DNA of 64,000 nt, from NCBI RefSeq assembly GCF_031501865.1, contig NZ_JARRCW010000001.1, positions 1,001,001-1,065,000 of the forward strand, written 5' to 3'. A program made the translations under genes and the position numbers. This document shows, piece after piece, positions 52,707 to 62,359 of the stretch. The DNA is from Pseudovibrio sp. M1P-2-3 (GTDB lineage: Bacteria; Pseudomonadota; Alphaproteobacteria; Rhizobiales; Stappiaceae). The notes below the pieces were generated by a model. That model did no database searches and was not told the origin of the DNA. It saw only the letters and a program-made list of their open reading frames with translations. Within the stretch, counting starts at the first letter, position 1. The number at the start of each line of letters is the position of its first letter.

Positions 52707-53621
52707 TTAGCTCGAGCGGTCTCCGGCTTTGACCTTCTCGTATTGCGTGGCAAAGCGCTCCACCATGAATGTCATTAGGCTGCGCACACGGGTCAGTTGG
52801 TGGCGTGTTGGCGGGCTCACAAGCCAAAGAGGGGTGGTCTGGGCCCAGTTTCCCAGAACTTCGCGCAATCGTCCTTCCTGAAGGGCCTTGTCTACGTAAA
52901 GGTCGGAAAGGCGTGCGACACCAAGGCCGGAAAGGGCGGCCTGCATCATCACGCGACCATTGGCAATGCGAAACCCGTTTCCTGCCTGTACCGTTATATC
53001 CTTGCCTTTGGCAGCAAAGCTCCACTCGCTCACGCTGCCACTAATCAGTGCTGCTTGCTTGAGGTCGTTGGGGTGCTCAATATGTGGCGCTTCCTCCAGA
53101 TAGGGCATGCTTGCCACATAGCGGGTGGTGATTGTGTGGAGCCTGCGGGCAATAAGGGTACTGTCTTCCAAGTCTCCCATGCGCAGCACAAGGTCATAAT
53201 TGCTCTCCAAAAGGTCCTCACGAATAGAGGAGAAATCAAACTCCACTTCAATTGCCGGATTTATACGCTGGAACTCGATGGCAAGGGGGGCCACAACTTC
53301 TTCCCCTAAAAGGCCGCCAACGGAATTCAGGCGAACGGTTCCTGCCAGTGCATCTGTTGCCTGTGAGGCCAGATCGCTAGCATCTTTTAGGATTTTTACA
53401 CCCGCTTTGCACTGCTCCAGATACTGGGCACCAACATCACTTAGCCGCAGTTTTCGAGTAGTGCGGTAAAAGAGCTGGACCCCTAAAAGTAGCTCGAGCT
53501 GGGTGACTTGCTGGCTTAAGCTTGCCTTGGAGAGGCCAAGAGCCTCCCCCGCTTCTGTAAAGCTTCCATATTCCGCCACCGCCATAAATGAGCGCAGTCC
53601 ATTCCAATAGATATTGTTCAT
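52707..53621 (-). CDS. LysR-family transcriptional regulator
   Basis: A 304-residue LysR-type regulator. The N-terminal winged helix-turn-helix is GLRSFMAVAEYGSFTEAGEALGLSKASLSQQVTQLE (residues about 8-45), followed by LFYRTTRKLRLSDVGAQYLEQC and the substrate-binding domain. It is divergent from the SDR gene, with a 115-bp spacer that should hold the operator, so it probably regulates that SDR. The start at 53621 is used; a TTG three codons upstream is in frame. The inducer is unknown. Confidence 0.92.
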   Translation of the reverse strand: MNNIYWNGLRSFMAVAEYGSFTEAGEALGLSKASLSQQVTQLELLLGVQLFYRTTRKLRLSDVGAQYLEQCKAGVKILKDASDLASQATDALAGTVRLNSVGGLLGEEVVAPLAIEFQRINPAIEVEFDFSSIREDLLESNYDLVLRMGDLEDSTLIARRLHTITTRYVASMPYLEEAPHIEHPNDLKQAALISGSVSEWSFAAKGKDITVQAGNGFRIANGRVMMQAALSGLGVARLSDLYVDKALQEGRLREVLGNWAQTTPLWLVSPPTRHQLTRVRSLMTFMVERFATQYEKVKAGDRSS

Positions 53622-53736
53622 TTTATTCAAACAGTTTTTTTAAATTACCCATATTTATCAAATTATCAGCTTCTATAGGATGTGCTCAACTACTTTGTGA
53701 AGGCTCGTACCTTCAAATTTTAAAAAGGCAGAAAAA

Positions 53737-54459
53737 ATGACGAAACCTCTCATTGTTGTAACAGGCGCAAGTTCTGGTATTGGCGCAGCTGTTGCCAAAT
53801 CCTTCAGCGATGCAGGTCATCCTCTCCTTCTTCTGGCACGGCGTCTGGACCGTTTGGAAGCGCTTAACCTCCCCAACACCATTTGCAAGCAAGTGGACAT
53901 GACCAATCGTTCGCAAATTCTGGAAGCGGTTGAGGAAGCGGAGCAGCAGTATGGTCCGGTAGATGGCTTTGTAAACAACGCTGGCTGCATGCTTCTGGGT
54001 GAAGTTGCCACCCAAAACCCTGAGGAGTGGGACCAGATGGTGGATGTGAACGTAAAAGGCGTTCTTAACGGCATCCATGCGGTTCTGGCTGGAATGATTG
54101 AGAGAAACAGCGGTTCCATCATCAATGTCAGCTCTCTTGCGGGCCGAAAAACGTTCCCATTCCACGCCGCCTATTGCGGAACAAAGTTCGCCGTTCATGC
54201 CATTAGCGAGAACTTGAGGGAAGAAGTGTGTGGACACAATGTTCGCCTGATCACAATCGCGCCGGGTGCTGTTGAGACAGAACTTCTCTCCCATACAACT
54301 TCAGAGGAAATCAAGGATACCTATGAAGGCTGGAAAAAGGACATGGATGGCGCACTGCGGGCTGAGGACGTGGCAAATGCGGTTATCTATGCCTATCAGC
54401 AACCTCAAAACGTAAATGTACGCGAGATCGTTCTGGCTGCAACGAAACAGACCGGCTAA
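53737..54459 (+). CDS. SDR family oxidoreductase
   Basis: A 240-residue classical short-chain dehydrogenase/reductase. The nucleotide-binding TGASSGIGAAVA is at residues 9-20, and VNNAGCMLLGEV follows. The catalytic triad is visible as INVSSLAG (Ser) and YCGTK (Tyr-x3-Lys). An Arg-rich segment after strand 2 (LARRLDRLE) favours NADP(H). The length is that of the YdfG/serine dehydrogenase-like group. It is divergent from a LysR regulator that probably controls it. The substrate is unknown. Confidence 0.93.
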   Translation: MTKPLIVVTGASSGIGAAVAKSFSDAGHPLLLLARRLDRLEALNLPNTICKQVDMTNRSQILEAVEEAEQQYGPVDGFVNNAGCMLLGEVATQNPEEWDQMVDVNVKGVLNGIHAVLAGMIERNSGSIINVSSLAGRKTFPFHAAYCGTKFAVHAISENLREEVCGHNVRLITIAPGAVETELLSHTTSEEIKDTYEGWKKDMDGALRAEDVANAVIYAYQQPQNVNVREIVLAATKQTG

Positions 54460-54470
54460 ATTTAAGCACA

Positions 54471-54489
54471 TCCGGCCTCGGTGGCCGGA
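54471..54489. repeat. Hairpin downstream of the SDR gene
   Basis: The 7-bp inverted repeat TCCGGCC/GGCCGGA with a 5-nt loop lies 11 nt after the SDR stop. It lacks a T-tract, so it is a weak or atypical terminator or a processing stem. Confidence 0.5.
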
Positions 54490-54515
54490 ATACCCGTGAA
54501 AAAACAAGGATATCA

Positions 54516-54534
54516 CCCCGCACTTGATGCGGGG
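54516..54534. repeat. Intergenic palindrome CCCCGCA-TTGA-like element
   Basis: The perfect 7-bp stem CCCCGCA/TGCGGGG encloses CTTGA and is followed by TTCAGT. This is like the intergenic CCGC-ACTTGATGCGGG elements scattered in alphaproteobacterial genomes. A single copy of this exact type is visible in the window. Confidence 0.6.
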
Positions 54535-54701
54535 TTCAGTTCCATCTGAGTTAGCAAGCGATTTCCTATAGGCTCCCAATAATGCAGTTTGGGACGAGAC
54601 GTTTTTTTGAAATAGCCCACTGCTTTTACCGGTTGTTTGGGCGCGTATCTTTAACTGGAAAGCCGCGTGTTTTCATCTCCCGTTTGTTTGGGAAAAATGC
54701 T

Positions 54702-55469
54702 CTAACTGAGCATGGCTACAGGGCGGCACCAGCCAGCTGATGCGCCTTTTATCTTGACCGGAAAGCACATGAGCGTGAAACCGGTAGAAGGAAGACTTTC
54801 TAGGTTGCCCAGCTTTTCCATATGACAGTAACCGCGCACCATGCTTGCTCGGTGTCCTTCCCATATAAGGTCCGCATTGCCAGTTTCAGCAACCTTTTGG
54901 GCCGTGTAAATGAAAGGCGCATCCCAGCTCCATGCGTCCGTTCCGGTCACGCGCACACCGCGTTCGGTCAAGTAAAGCGTTGCCTCGCGTCCCATGCCGC
55001 ACCCTTTTGAAACATACTCCGGCTTGCCGTAGCTTGCAGATGCTGCAGTGTTTACCAGAACAATATCACCCGGCTCCAAAGTGTGTTCTATACGCTCAAG
55101 CTCGGCCTCAACTTCTGCCGCCGTGACCACATGCCCGTCCGCCAATGCCCTGAAGTCCAATTTAACGCCGGACCCCATGCACCACTCAAGGGGAACTTCA
55201 TCAATGGTGATTGCCCGCTCTCCCTCATCCATTGTCGAATGGTAATGGTAGGGGGCATCTATGTGGGTGCCGTTGTGGGTGCTTAAGGTAACTTCCTCAA
55301 CAGCCCAGCCTTCACCTCCGGGCAGTTGATCGCGAGAGACTCCGGGAAAGAACTGGAGCATACGCTCTGTTGTGTCATTGTGGGCGTGATATTCAATTTT
55401 TGGCGCAAGTCCGGGTGGATCAGCGTACTGGGTATTTTCCAAAGGGCGGGCAAGGTCAATAAGCTTCAT
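54702..55469 (-). CDS. Cyclase family protein (kynurenine formamidase-like)
   Basis: A 255-residue metal-dependent hydrolase fold. The signature metal site is STHNGTHIDAPYHYH (HxGTHxDxPxH) near residues 65-80, and DIVLVNTAASASYG and GCGMGREATLYLTERGVRVTGTDAWSWD are further conserved blocks. GAGGAGG precedes the ATG at good spacing. Members include kynurenine formamidase, isatin hydrolase and carbonic-ester hydrolases. No tryptophan catabolism genes are adjacent, so the substrate is unresolved. Confidence 0.9.
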   Translation of the reverse strand: MKLIDLARPLENTQYADPPGLAPKIEYHAHNDTTERMLQFFPGVSRDQLPGGEGWAVEEVTLSTHNGTHIDAPYHYHSTMDEGERAITIDEVPLEWCMGSGVKLDFRALADGHVVTAAEVEAELERIEHTLEPGDIVLVNTAASASYGKPEYVSKGCGMGREATLYLTERGVRVTGTDAWSWDAPFIYTAQKVAETGNADLIWEGHRASMVRGYCHMEKLGNLESLPSTGFTLMCFPVKIKGASAGWCRPVAMLS

Positions 55470-55561
55470 TGTTGTACCTCCTCAGGCGGGGCCGACAAAA
55501 GACAGCTTTATGGTAGTGCTTGCCCTATTCAAATGCAAAGGTAACGGTTTAAGAGGGGGCG

Positions 55562-55762
55562 CTATTTGAGCGGCTCGGGGATAATGGCTTTGATCCCCCC
55601 ATAATCGCGACAAATATCGGAGGAACTGCGCCAGTGGTCACCGGTAAATATGCGAAGCTTTTGGCAATCTACTGTCCGCGTAAAAGAGGGGGCAGCCAGA
55701 AAACCAATGGAACCTGCACCCAATAGCGCCAGCAATAAAAACAGCCCAGCCCGTTGCACCAT
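55562..55762 (-). CDS. Small exported hypothetical protein
   Basis: A 66-residue protein with an N-terminal hydrophobic segment (GLFLLLALLGAGSIGFLA) that is either a signal peptide or a membrane anchor, and a short polar part with two cysteines (DCQKLRIF and DICRDYGG). GGGAG lies 8 nt before the ATG, which supports a real gene despite its size. Function is unknown. Confidence 0.6.
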   Translation of the reverse strand: MVQRAGLFLLLALLGAGSIGFLAAPSFTRTVDCQKLRIFTGDHWRSSSDICRDYGGIKAIIPEPLK

Positions 55763-55883
55763 TGCCCATTCTCCCTTTAACCCTGACAGGACGTTAAGTT
55801 ATCAAGCTGTATCTGGGCTGAACTGCGTGTTTAAGTTCCGTTCATACACACAGTAGGTGAGGACTTCTCATCCGACTTTTTCA

Positions 55884-56201
55884 CTATGTTTGCCTGTGAG
55901 ACAGAGAGAACCACAGGGTTTGACCAAGGCTAGTCAAAATGCTGAGAGGGCCGATATACCATATGAGTATATTCACGAGTGGGGCTGCACTCGCTGGGCA
56001 AGCGGCATTTTCACCTGAGCATAGAAAAAAGAAATGGGCGGTTACATAAAAGAAAAAGAAAGAGACTAACCCACCTGCCAGTCCTGCAGCTTTATGGCCT
56101 GATAGCTTTCTTATAAGCAGGAGGCATGCAAACACGATGAACTGAAGGGCAAGCGCGCACAGGGCAAAGACGATGATGAGAACTACGAATATAGTTGGCA
56201 T
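55884..56201 (-). CDS. Small integral membrane protein, unknown function
   Basis: A 105-residue protein with three hydrophobic segments (FVVLIIVFALCALALQFIVF, AAGLAGGLVSFFFFYVTAHF, and a C-terminal stretch LVNILIWYIGPLSILTSLGQ). GGAAG stands 8 nt before the ATG at 56201; a longer in-frame start at 56255 has no such site. It follows grxD on the same strand and may be read from the purL-bolA-grxD transcript. No family is recognised. Confidence 0.6.
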   Translation of the reverse strand: MPTIFVVLIIVFALCALALQFIVFACLLLIRKLSGHKAAGLAGGLVSFFFFYVTAHFFFLCSGENAACPASAAPLVNILIWYIGPLSILTSLGQTLWFSLSHRQT

Positions 56202-56273
56202 TGGGACCGTCTTCCTGTTTTTCAATAAAAAAGCGGCCAAAAGGGCCGCTTCCAAAATACCAGTTTGAAGAAA

Positions 56274-56609
56274 TCAGGCTTGCAAAGTTGTTGCAATGCC
56301 CTTGTCTTCAAATACGGCTTTAAGTTCTTGAGCTTGAAACATCTCGCGCAGAATGTCACAACCGCCGACGAATTCGCCTTTAACGTAAAGCTGTGGAATG
56401 GTTGGCCAGCTGCTGTAGTCCTTGATGCCCTGACGCAGCGCATCATCTTCCAGAACGTTATGAGCAACGTATTTTACGCCAGTGTATTCCATGATCTGAA
56501 CGACCTGACCGGAAAAACCGCACTGCGGAAACGAAGGTGTACCTTTCAAGAAAAGTACCACGTCGTTGTTTTCTACTTCGTTCTTGATCCAGCTTTGGAT
56601 ATCACTCAT
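56274..56609 (-). CDS. grxD: Monothiol glutaredoxin, Grx4 family
   Basis: A 111-residue monothiol glutaredoxin with the active site CGFS in [13 protein letters not shown], plus [20 protein letters not shown], which binds glutathione. Such proteins hold a [2Fe-2S] cluster, alone or with BolA, and take part in iron-sulfur trafficking and iron regulation. The BolA partner gene lies just upstream, supporting a joint function. Confidence 0.95.
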   Translation of the reverse strand: MSDIQSWIKNEVENNDVVLFLKGTPSFPQCGFSGQVVQIMEYTGVKYVAHNVLEDDALRQGIKDYSSWPTIPQLYVKGEFVGGCDILREMFQAQELKAVFEDKGIATTLQA

Positions 56610-56698
56610 TTAATATAGTCCTTCTTCGCTCTATCAGGGTCAAGGCCTGATGACCGGTAAATAAAATCGGCGGTTTTTACCAGCAGTATTGCTGGTGA

Positions 56699-56932
56699 TT
56701 ATTCTGGAGCCGATGTTTGCAGGGCGAGAGCATGCAACTCGCCGCCCATACGTCCCTTGAGGGCTTTGTAAACCATTTGGTGCTGCTGTACACGGGATTT
56801 TCCTGTAAATTCCTTGGAAATTACAACTGCCGCGTAATGGTCGCCATCTCCAGCAAGATCGCGGATTTCAACATGCGCGTCCGGCAAAGCTTCCTTGATC
56901 AGCAACTGGATTTCGCCAGCGTCCATAGCCAT
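56699..56932 (-). CDS. BolA family protein
   Basis: A 77-residue BolA-like protein. It contains the conserved His in the block QQHQMVYKALKGRMGGELHALAL and the N-terminal IQLLIKEALPDAHVEIRDL. AAGGAGG stands about 6 nt before the ATG. BolA proteins pair with monothiol glutaredoxins, here grxD, to form [2Fe-2S]-bridged heterodimers. The purL-bolA-grxD order on one strand is typical of alphaproteobacteria. Confidence 0.93.
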   Translation of the reverse strand: MAMDAGEIQLLIKEALPDAHVEIRDLAGDGDHYAAVVISKEFTGKSRVQQHQMVYKALKGRMGGELHALALQTSAPE

Positions 56933-56998
56933 AAGCGGCCTCCTTATCTATCCCGTTAGCCCCTGAAACTCAGGGGCATTTCCATTGCACAAGCAGTT

Positions 56999-59203
56999 CT
57001 ACTGATTACCCGCCATATAGTCAGGGAACCAACTGCCGTGGGCCTTCGCAAGGTCCGCCACGGATATGGTGGTAACATCTGCAAAGGTCAAATCCGTGCC
57101 GCCAGTTGTTCCCAGCTCCTGAGCTTTGATGCCATTCTTCTTGGCATCGCTCAAAAAGGCGGAAACCTGATCGGCTTTCAACACACTAACATATCTGCCT
57201 TGGTCTTCGCCGAACAAAATTGCGTGCAAGTCGTCCCCAGAAACTTTTAGGGAAGCGCCCATATTACCTGAAATTGCCATTTCCGCCAGAGCCACAGCAA
57301 GTCCACCACCCGAAATATCATGGGCGGCGCTCAAATGGCCCTCTTGAATGGCTTCACGTACAAAGGTTCCGATTCGCTTTTCCTTCGCCAGATCAACTGA
57401 AGGAGGTGCACCTTCTTCACGGCCCAGAATCTCGCTCATGTACTGGGAACGGCCCAAGTGCGTTCCATCGCCGCCCAAAAGAACCACGGTTTCACCTTCA
57501 GCTATAAAGGCGCTGCCAACGCGTTTTTCAACGTCCTTGAGTAGGCCAACCGCACCAATGGCAGGTGTTGGCAAAATGCCTTCGCCGAAGGTTTCGTTGT
57601 AAAGGGAGACGTTACCGGAAACGATTGGTGTTTCCAGCGCAGTGCAGGCTTCGCCGATGCCTTTGATCGCGCCAACAAACTGGCCCATGATCTCGGGTTT
57701 TTCGGGGTTGCCGAAGTTCAGGTTATCGGTGGTCGCCAGTGGCAGAGCGCCAACAGCCGATAGGTTGCGATAGGTTTCCGCAACAGCCTGCTTGCCGCCT
57801 TCAAACGGGTTGGCGTAGCAATAGCGAGGGTTCACATCCACGGTGAAGGCCAGCCCTTTTTGAGTGCCCTCAACGCGGATCACACCAGCATCTCCCCCCG
57901 GAGTGGCTGCTGTGTTGCCTTGGATGAGCGTGTCATACTGCTCATAAACCCAGCGGCGGGAAGAGCCGTTGGCACTGCCAAGCAGCTTCAACAGGGCTTG
58001 TCCGTAGTCCTCAGGCGCTTCGATTTGGGAGGCAGGAATGGCGGCAGGTTCTGGCCATTGGATCCAAGGGCGGTCATATTCGGGCGCCTCGTCCCCCAGT
58101 TCCTTGATAGGAAGGTCGGCCATGACCTCGCCCTTGTGCTTCACAACGAAGCGCAGGGTATCGGTGGTTACGCCGCAGATGGCGAAATCCAGTCCCCATT
58201 TCACGAAGATCGCCTTGGCTTCTTCTTCCTTGGAAGGATCTAGAACCATAAGCATGCGCTCTTGAGATTCAGAGAGCATCATCTCATAGGCGCTCATGTT
58301 CTCTTCGCGGGCCGGAACTTTATCCAAGTCCAGATCAACGCCAAGGTTGCCTTTGGCACCCATTTCAACAGCTGAACAGGTGAGGCCAGCAGCGCCCATA
58401 TCCTGAATAGCGATCACCGCACCGGTTTTCATCAGCTCAAGGCAGGCTTCCAGCAAGCACTTTTCGGTGAAAGGATCGCCAACTTGAACAGTCGGGCGTT
58501 TTTCCTCAATGGTCTCGTCAAATTCGGCAGAGGCCATGGTCGCGCCGCCAACACCGTCGCGGCCCGTTTTTGCACCAAGATAAACAATGGGAAGGCCAAC
58601 GCCCTTGGCTTCAGACAGAAAAATCTTGTCAGCATCGGCAAGGCCAGCGGCAAAGGCGTTTACAAGGCAGTTGCCGTTGTAGCTTTTATGGAACTCCACT
58701 TCGCCGCCAACAGTTGGCACGCCGAAGGAGTTGCCGTAGCCCCCCACACCGGAAACCACGCCGTTCACCAGATGGCGGGTGCGCGGATGGTCCGGCTCAC
58801 CGAATCGCAGTGCGTTCATGGCAGCGACCGGACGGGCGCCCATAGTGAACACATCGCGCAAAATTCCACCCACTCCCGTGGCCGCACCCTGATAGGGTTC
58901 GATGTAGGAGGGATGGTTGTGGCTTTCCATCTTGAAGACAACCGTCTGGCCGTCGTCAATGTCCACCACACCGGCGTTCTCACCCGGTCCCTCGATAACA
59001 CGCGGACCTTCGGTCGGTAAGGTTTTTAGCCATTTCTTGGAGGATTTGTAGGAGCAGTGCTCGTTCCACATGGCAGAGAAAATGCCAAGTTCCGTGAATG
59101 TGGGCACACGGCCAATAAGGCTAAGAATACGGGCGTATTCGTCCTCTTTCAAACCGTGGGCCTCGATGAGTTCTGGGGTAATCTCTACTGAATTCTGAAT
59201 CAT
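56999..59203 (-). CDS. purL: Phosphoribosylformylglycinamidine synthase subunit PurL
   Basis: The 734-residue small-type PurL, which makes FGAM from FGAR, glutamine and ATP in purine synthesis, together with PurQ and PurS encoded elsewhere. Signatures are [82 protein letters not shown] and [17 protein letters not shown]. The start at 59203 (MIQNSVEI) is used; a GTG one codon upstream is in frame. It heads an apparent operon with bolA and grxD. Confidence 0.97.
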   Translation of the reverse strand: MIQNSVEITPELIEAHGLKEDEYARILSLIGRVPTFTELGIFSAMWNEHCSYKSSKKWLKTLPTEGPRVIEGPGENAGVVDIDDGQTVVFKMESHNHPSYIEPYQGAATGVGGILRDVFTMGARPVAAMNALRFGEPDHPRTRHLVNGVVSGVGGYGNSFGVPTVGGEVEFHKSYNGNCLVNAFAAGLADADKIFLSEAKGVGLPIVYLGAKTGRDGVGGATMASAEFDETIEEKRPTVQVGDPFTEKCLLEACLELMKTGAVIAIQDMGAAGLTCSAVEMGAKGNLGVDLDLDKVPAREENMSAYEMMLSESQERMLMVLDPSKEEEAKAIFVKWGLDFAICGVTTDTLRFVVKHKGEVMADLPIKELGDEAPEYDRPWIQWPEPAAIPASQIEAPEDYGQALLKLLGSANGSSRRWVYEQYDTLIQGNTAATPGGDAGVIRVEGTQKGLAFTVDVNPRYCYANPFEGGKQAVAETYRNLSAVGALPLATTDNLNFGNPEKPEIMGQFVGAIKGIGEACTALETPIVSGNVSLYNETFGEGILPTPAIGAVGLLKDVEKRVGSAFIAEGETVVLLGGDGTHLGRSQYMSEILGREEGAPPSVDLAKEKRIGTFVREAIQEGHLSAAHDISGGGLAVALAEMAISGNMGASLKVSGDDLHAILFGEDQGRYVSVLKADQVSAFLSDAKKNGIKAQELGTTGGTDLTFADVTTISVADLAKAHGSWFPDYMAGNQ

Positions 59204-59372
59204 CACATTCTGAATATTTGGGCGTAAAACGCCGGGCCGGATTTCACGCGCTGCTTACCAGATATAAGGCCCAATGAAAATGGCGCGTTAGAACAAGGTG
59301 ATGTTTTTTTAGCGTCGGTCAGCCTTTAGGCCAAACCGATGCCAAGCCGGAAACTGGGGAGAAGGGGAGGCG

Positions 59373-59897
59373 TTAAAAGTCGATATTCCCCTTTATGGAC
59401 GTAATAGACAAATCCTGATTGGCGAGAGGGGTTTGTATAAATGTTCCGCCGCCTTGTGCCTTAAGCCAAGGACCAGCTCCCCCAAGAACCTTCCAGGTTC
59501 CCGATGTCATGCCGCCATTTTTGACTTGAGATGGCGTGAAACTCAAAGCAAAGGAGTTACCTTCGTCATCTTTCAAGCTACACACACCGCCGCCATGTAC
59601 CTGTGTATTTTTGATGAACGCCCCCCCAAAACAAAGACCAGATGCTAGGTCCAGAGGGTCTTGTCGAGTGTCTGAGAAAAAAATGTAGTAAGCATCTATA
59701 CGACGTAGAAAAAGACCTTCTGTAATTTGAAGCAGGTTGGCATCTCCATAGTTTGTTCTTTTCGCGGTAGAGCTGAAAGTTGCCACACGTGTATCTACTG
59801 GAATGGCGGCCACTTGTGTCACTGGGAGAGCAAATACAGCAGCTCCCCCGAGAATAAGGCCTGATAAACCTAAGGTCCTATACGAAAAAAGAGCCAT
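59373..59897 (-). CDS. Exported hypothetical protein
   Basis: A 174-residue protein with a signal peptide (LGLSGLILGGAAVFALPVTQVAA); the ATG at 59897 has AAGGA 6 nt upstream. The mature part is polar, with one Cys pair (GLCFGGAFI and GGVCSLKDDEG) that could form a disulfide, and a Gly-rich beta-type C-terminus. It has no recognised domain. It lies alone between purL and the lysis-like pair. Confidence 0.65.
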   Translation of the reverse strand: MALFSYRTLGLSGLILGGAAVFALPVTQVAAIPVDTRVATFSSTAKRTNYGDANLLQITEGLFLRRIDAYYIFFSDTRQDPLDLASGLCFGGAFIKNTQVHGGGVCSLKDDEGNSFALSFTPSQVKNGGMTSGTWKVLGGAGPWLKAQGGGTFIQTPLANQDLSITSIKGNIDF

Positions 59898-60064
59898 AAC
59901 CATTCCTTGTTCTTGTTGTTTGCTCGCACGTTAAATGCACTATAAGTCCATTGTGCCGTGTTGTAGCGGCGTGTGCTCGCAAAAAGTGCGGATCTGGTTA
60001 CTGCTCTTCATATGCACGCCCCCAGTCTTACGTTGGTTTTTTAAGGACATGATAATATTTCGAA

Positions 60065-60781
60065 TTAGTGGTCCATAGAGGTGGTCGCCATTGCCTTGCG
60101 AAAGCTTTGCAGGTCACTGTTATGGGGCGGTATTTGTTTGGCAGGAGCCTCTAGGGGCTCAAAGGGGGAGGAGAATGAACGCCCCCAGTTTGGAGCACTC
60201 AGCATGCCGGAAAGCTGGTCGGTTTTGTGCTTGGAACCTGAGGATGAACCAAACCAGTAGTCGAAGGCCGCGCTGATATTGCGGGCAAACATGCCGCCAA
60301 TGCCGGTAAGAAAGCCGATGGCGGCTCCGGTAATCTGCAAAAGGCTATCCTTGCCCTCAAGGCTGTATGCAGAAACCACCGGCACCACAATCACCAGCAC
60401 AATCACAAATCCGATAATGGCAACAAGCAGCATGAAGGACTGGGACAGCAACTTGCTGGATTGTTCCATATCACGGCTGCTTGCCCTGTGTTCGCGCGCT
60501 TGCTGAACACTTTTGAGGTGCAGCTCATGCATCCGGCGTTCTGTCTCAATAAGCATTTCAAAGAACGCTTGCTGAAGCTTTGGGTCCTGTTCCAGCTTCT
60601 GCAGCGCGGCGGCGGCGGGATCTGGAGCCTGTTTTGCGGACGGCCCCAACAGGTTCCTATCGATAAATCTGGTCACTTCACTGGTAAAAGCTTCGCCGTG
60701 GTTCGGGTCAAACAGGCCCTGAAGAAACTGGGGGGCAAGGGCAGACAGAATTTGGGCTGCAACGCTTACAGGAGTACTCAT
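60065..60781 (-). CDS. Holin-like membrane protein (GTA holin type)
   Basis: A 238-residue protein. After a soluble alpha-helical N-terminal half (residues 1-115, including EMLIETERRMHELHLKSVQQ), it has two clear hydrophobic segments, LLVAIIGFVIVLVIVVPVVSA and ITGAAIGFLTGIGGMFARNIS. The layout resembles the GTA_holin_3TM family, which includes the holin that helps release gene transfer agents in Rhodobacterales. Its ATG overlaps the stop of the endolysin-like gene by 4 bp, a typical lysis cassette. No other phage structural genes are in the window, so the assignment is by layout and context. Confidence 0.6.
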   Translation of the reverse strand: MSTPVSVAAQILSALAPQFLQGLFDPNHGEAFTSEVTRFIDRNLLGPSAKQAPDPAAAALQKLEQDPKLQQAFFEMLIETERRMHELHLKSVQQAREHRASSRDMEQSSKLLSQSFMLLVAIIGFVIVLVIVVPVVSAYSLEGKDSLLQITGAAIGFLTGIGGMFARNISAAFDYWFGSSSGSKHKTDQLSGMLSAPNWGRSFSSPFEPLEAPAKQIPPHNSDLQSFRKAMATTSMDH

Positions 60782-62151
60782 CTATTCCCTTCCTTTTCAA
60801 GGCCGCCAAGGGCAATGTAAACGGCTTGTACGGCGGCTTTCACAGGTTCGCTTGCCTCTCCGCTCACTGGCAGGTTGGTCAGGCGTTCAAAGTCACGGAT
60901 AGCTCCGGTAGTGCGCGGCCCCATAACATTGTCCGGTGCCCCAAGGTCTGCACCCAAGAAAGTGAGAGCCTTTTGCAGATCGCGTGTGCTCTTCAGTCTG
61001 CCTAGGTGTTTGTCGTGGGCGGAGAGTATGGGTGGGGAGGGGAATTTTTTGCGGTAGGCTGACAGGGCGCGCTTGGCATAGGCAATGCGGCGTGGATAGT
61101 GTTTCACCCCCGCCCGTTCGAATGCCTGTTCAAATGCAATTGTTTTTTCCTCCAGCCCCCGGGCTCTTCGCAGTTTGGCAAGGCTTCTTTTTTCAGAGCC
61201 TTTGAGCTCCCACAGAAGATATCCGTAATTGGCTTTGTCGCTGTGGGGTTTTAAGCCTCGTTTTTTGCACCACTGGAAAAATGTTCTCCGGCGTACGCCG
61301 TCCCATTGGGCCCATCCGTAGGCGGAACCACCCACCTGTTGCAAGGTGCGAAAGCCATTGCACTCGTGGCCCAGATTTCCAAGTATGGCAGCGGCATCAA
61401 GCAAGGGGATTGCAAGGTCTTCCACGAGGGAGGACATGATGAGCGGAGCTTTTTTTTCAAAAAGCGGCAGCTCGGGTTTGCCAAATACGCAAAGAGGCGG
61501 TTTTCCTTGCTCGTACCGCTTCATTTCTGCTCGGGTTTGCGGGCCTGCAACACCATCGGGCAGGATATGGCGAACTCTTTGAAACTGCTTGGTTGCATCC
61601 TCCAGTTCGCCGTTAAACTCATCGCAAACATTGTTGGCAAAGCCGGTGAGCACCAGCCGCTCGCTCCAGCGCTTCACGCGCATGCCACGCGTGCCGGCAA
61701 GTAAAAAAAGGTCTGGCGGTGTTTGGAAGGAGGGGCGATAGTCTTTCAAAAGCTCGTTATAGGCGTCCACTTGAAACGATGGACAGGCTTTGTTGGAATA
61801 CTGGTTGTGACCGGAAACCTTTTTCAGGTTGAACCGCTCGTCCATATCCTTGATCAGCTGTTCCAAAGCCTTGTGCTGCGCCTTTGTGCGCGTGTCTTTG
61901 GGATCGCCGTTGGCATCCACACCACCCACATACGCCGCCCCAATGGAGTGGGCGTTATAGCCTCTTGTATGAGCGCCGATCCTCGCCAGCGCCCGCCCGT
62001 TGGAGATAGTTCCGTCCAGATGAACAACAAAGTGGTAGCCGATGCCTGAAAACCCTCTCGCCCGGTGCCACCTGTCAATTTGCTTTACGCTGACACTCTG
62101 GCCCTCGCGGGTTGCTGTGCAGTGGACAATTAGTTCATGTATGGAGCGCAT
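60778..62151 (-). CDS. Modular endolysin-like N-acetylmuramoyl-L-alanine amidase
   Basis: About 457 residues from the ATG at 62151, which has GGAGG 5 nt upstream (a longer in-frame ATG at 62163 overlaps that site). Residues 1-150 form an amidase_2 domain (IHELIVHCTATREGQS, GIGYHFVVHLDG, SGHNQYSNKACPSFQVD, with the zinc His residues). A peptidoglycan-binding-like segment follows (LEDATKQFQRVRHILPDGVAGPQT), then a phage-type lysozyme-like region (HECNGFRTLQQVGGSAYGWAQWDGVRR), and a second peptidoglycan-binding domain (LQKALTFLGADLG, NVMGPRTTGAIRDFERLTNL). It is coupled to a holin-like gene and probably acts in lysis. Confidence 0.82.
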   Translation of the reverse strand: MRSIHELIVHCTATREGQSVSVKQIDRWHRARGFSGIGYHFVVHLDGTISNGRALARIGAHTRGYNAHSIGAAYVGGVDANGDPKDTRTKAQHKALEQLIKDMDERFNLKKVSGHNQYSNKACPSFQVDAYNELLKDYRPSFQTPPDLFLLAGTRGMRVKRWSERLVLTGFANNVCDEFNGELEDATKQFQRVRHILPDGVAGPQTRAEMKRYEQGKPPLCVFGKPELPLFEKKAPLIMSSLVEDLAIPLLDAAAILGNLGHECNGFRTLQQVGGSAYGWAQWDGVRRRTFFQWCKKRGLKPHSDKANYGYLLWELKGSEKRSLAKLRRARGLEEKTIAFEQAFERAGVKHYPRRIAYAKRALSAYRKKFPSPPILSAHDKHLGRLKSTRDLQKALTFLGADLGAPDNVMGPRTTGAIRDFERLTNLPVSGEASEPVKAAVQAVYIALGGLEKEGNR

Positions 62152-62359
62152 AGTTTCCTCCATGCCTCATCCCAAGCCATACCAGAAGTTTACCACTGGT
62201 TCTGCCTGAAGGGGATTGGTAGAAAAGGAAGCAAAGAGACCGGTCGGTTAACCGGGTTTTATCCCTAAAACCAGTTCTACTCTAGCCTGTGCAGGTGCTT
62301 AGTCTTTTTTGAGGGAAAGCCCTTAGAGTGCATCAAGTGCTTTTAGGGAGTTCTGGAAT

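Noticed and set aside
60065-62151. Intact prophage
   Set aside because: Only two lysis-type genes are present; no integrase, repressor, capsid, tail or attachment-site duplication was seen.
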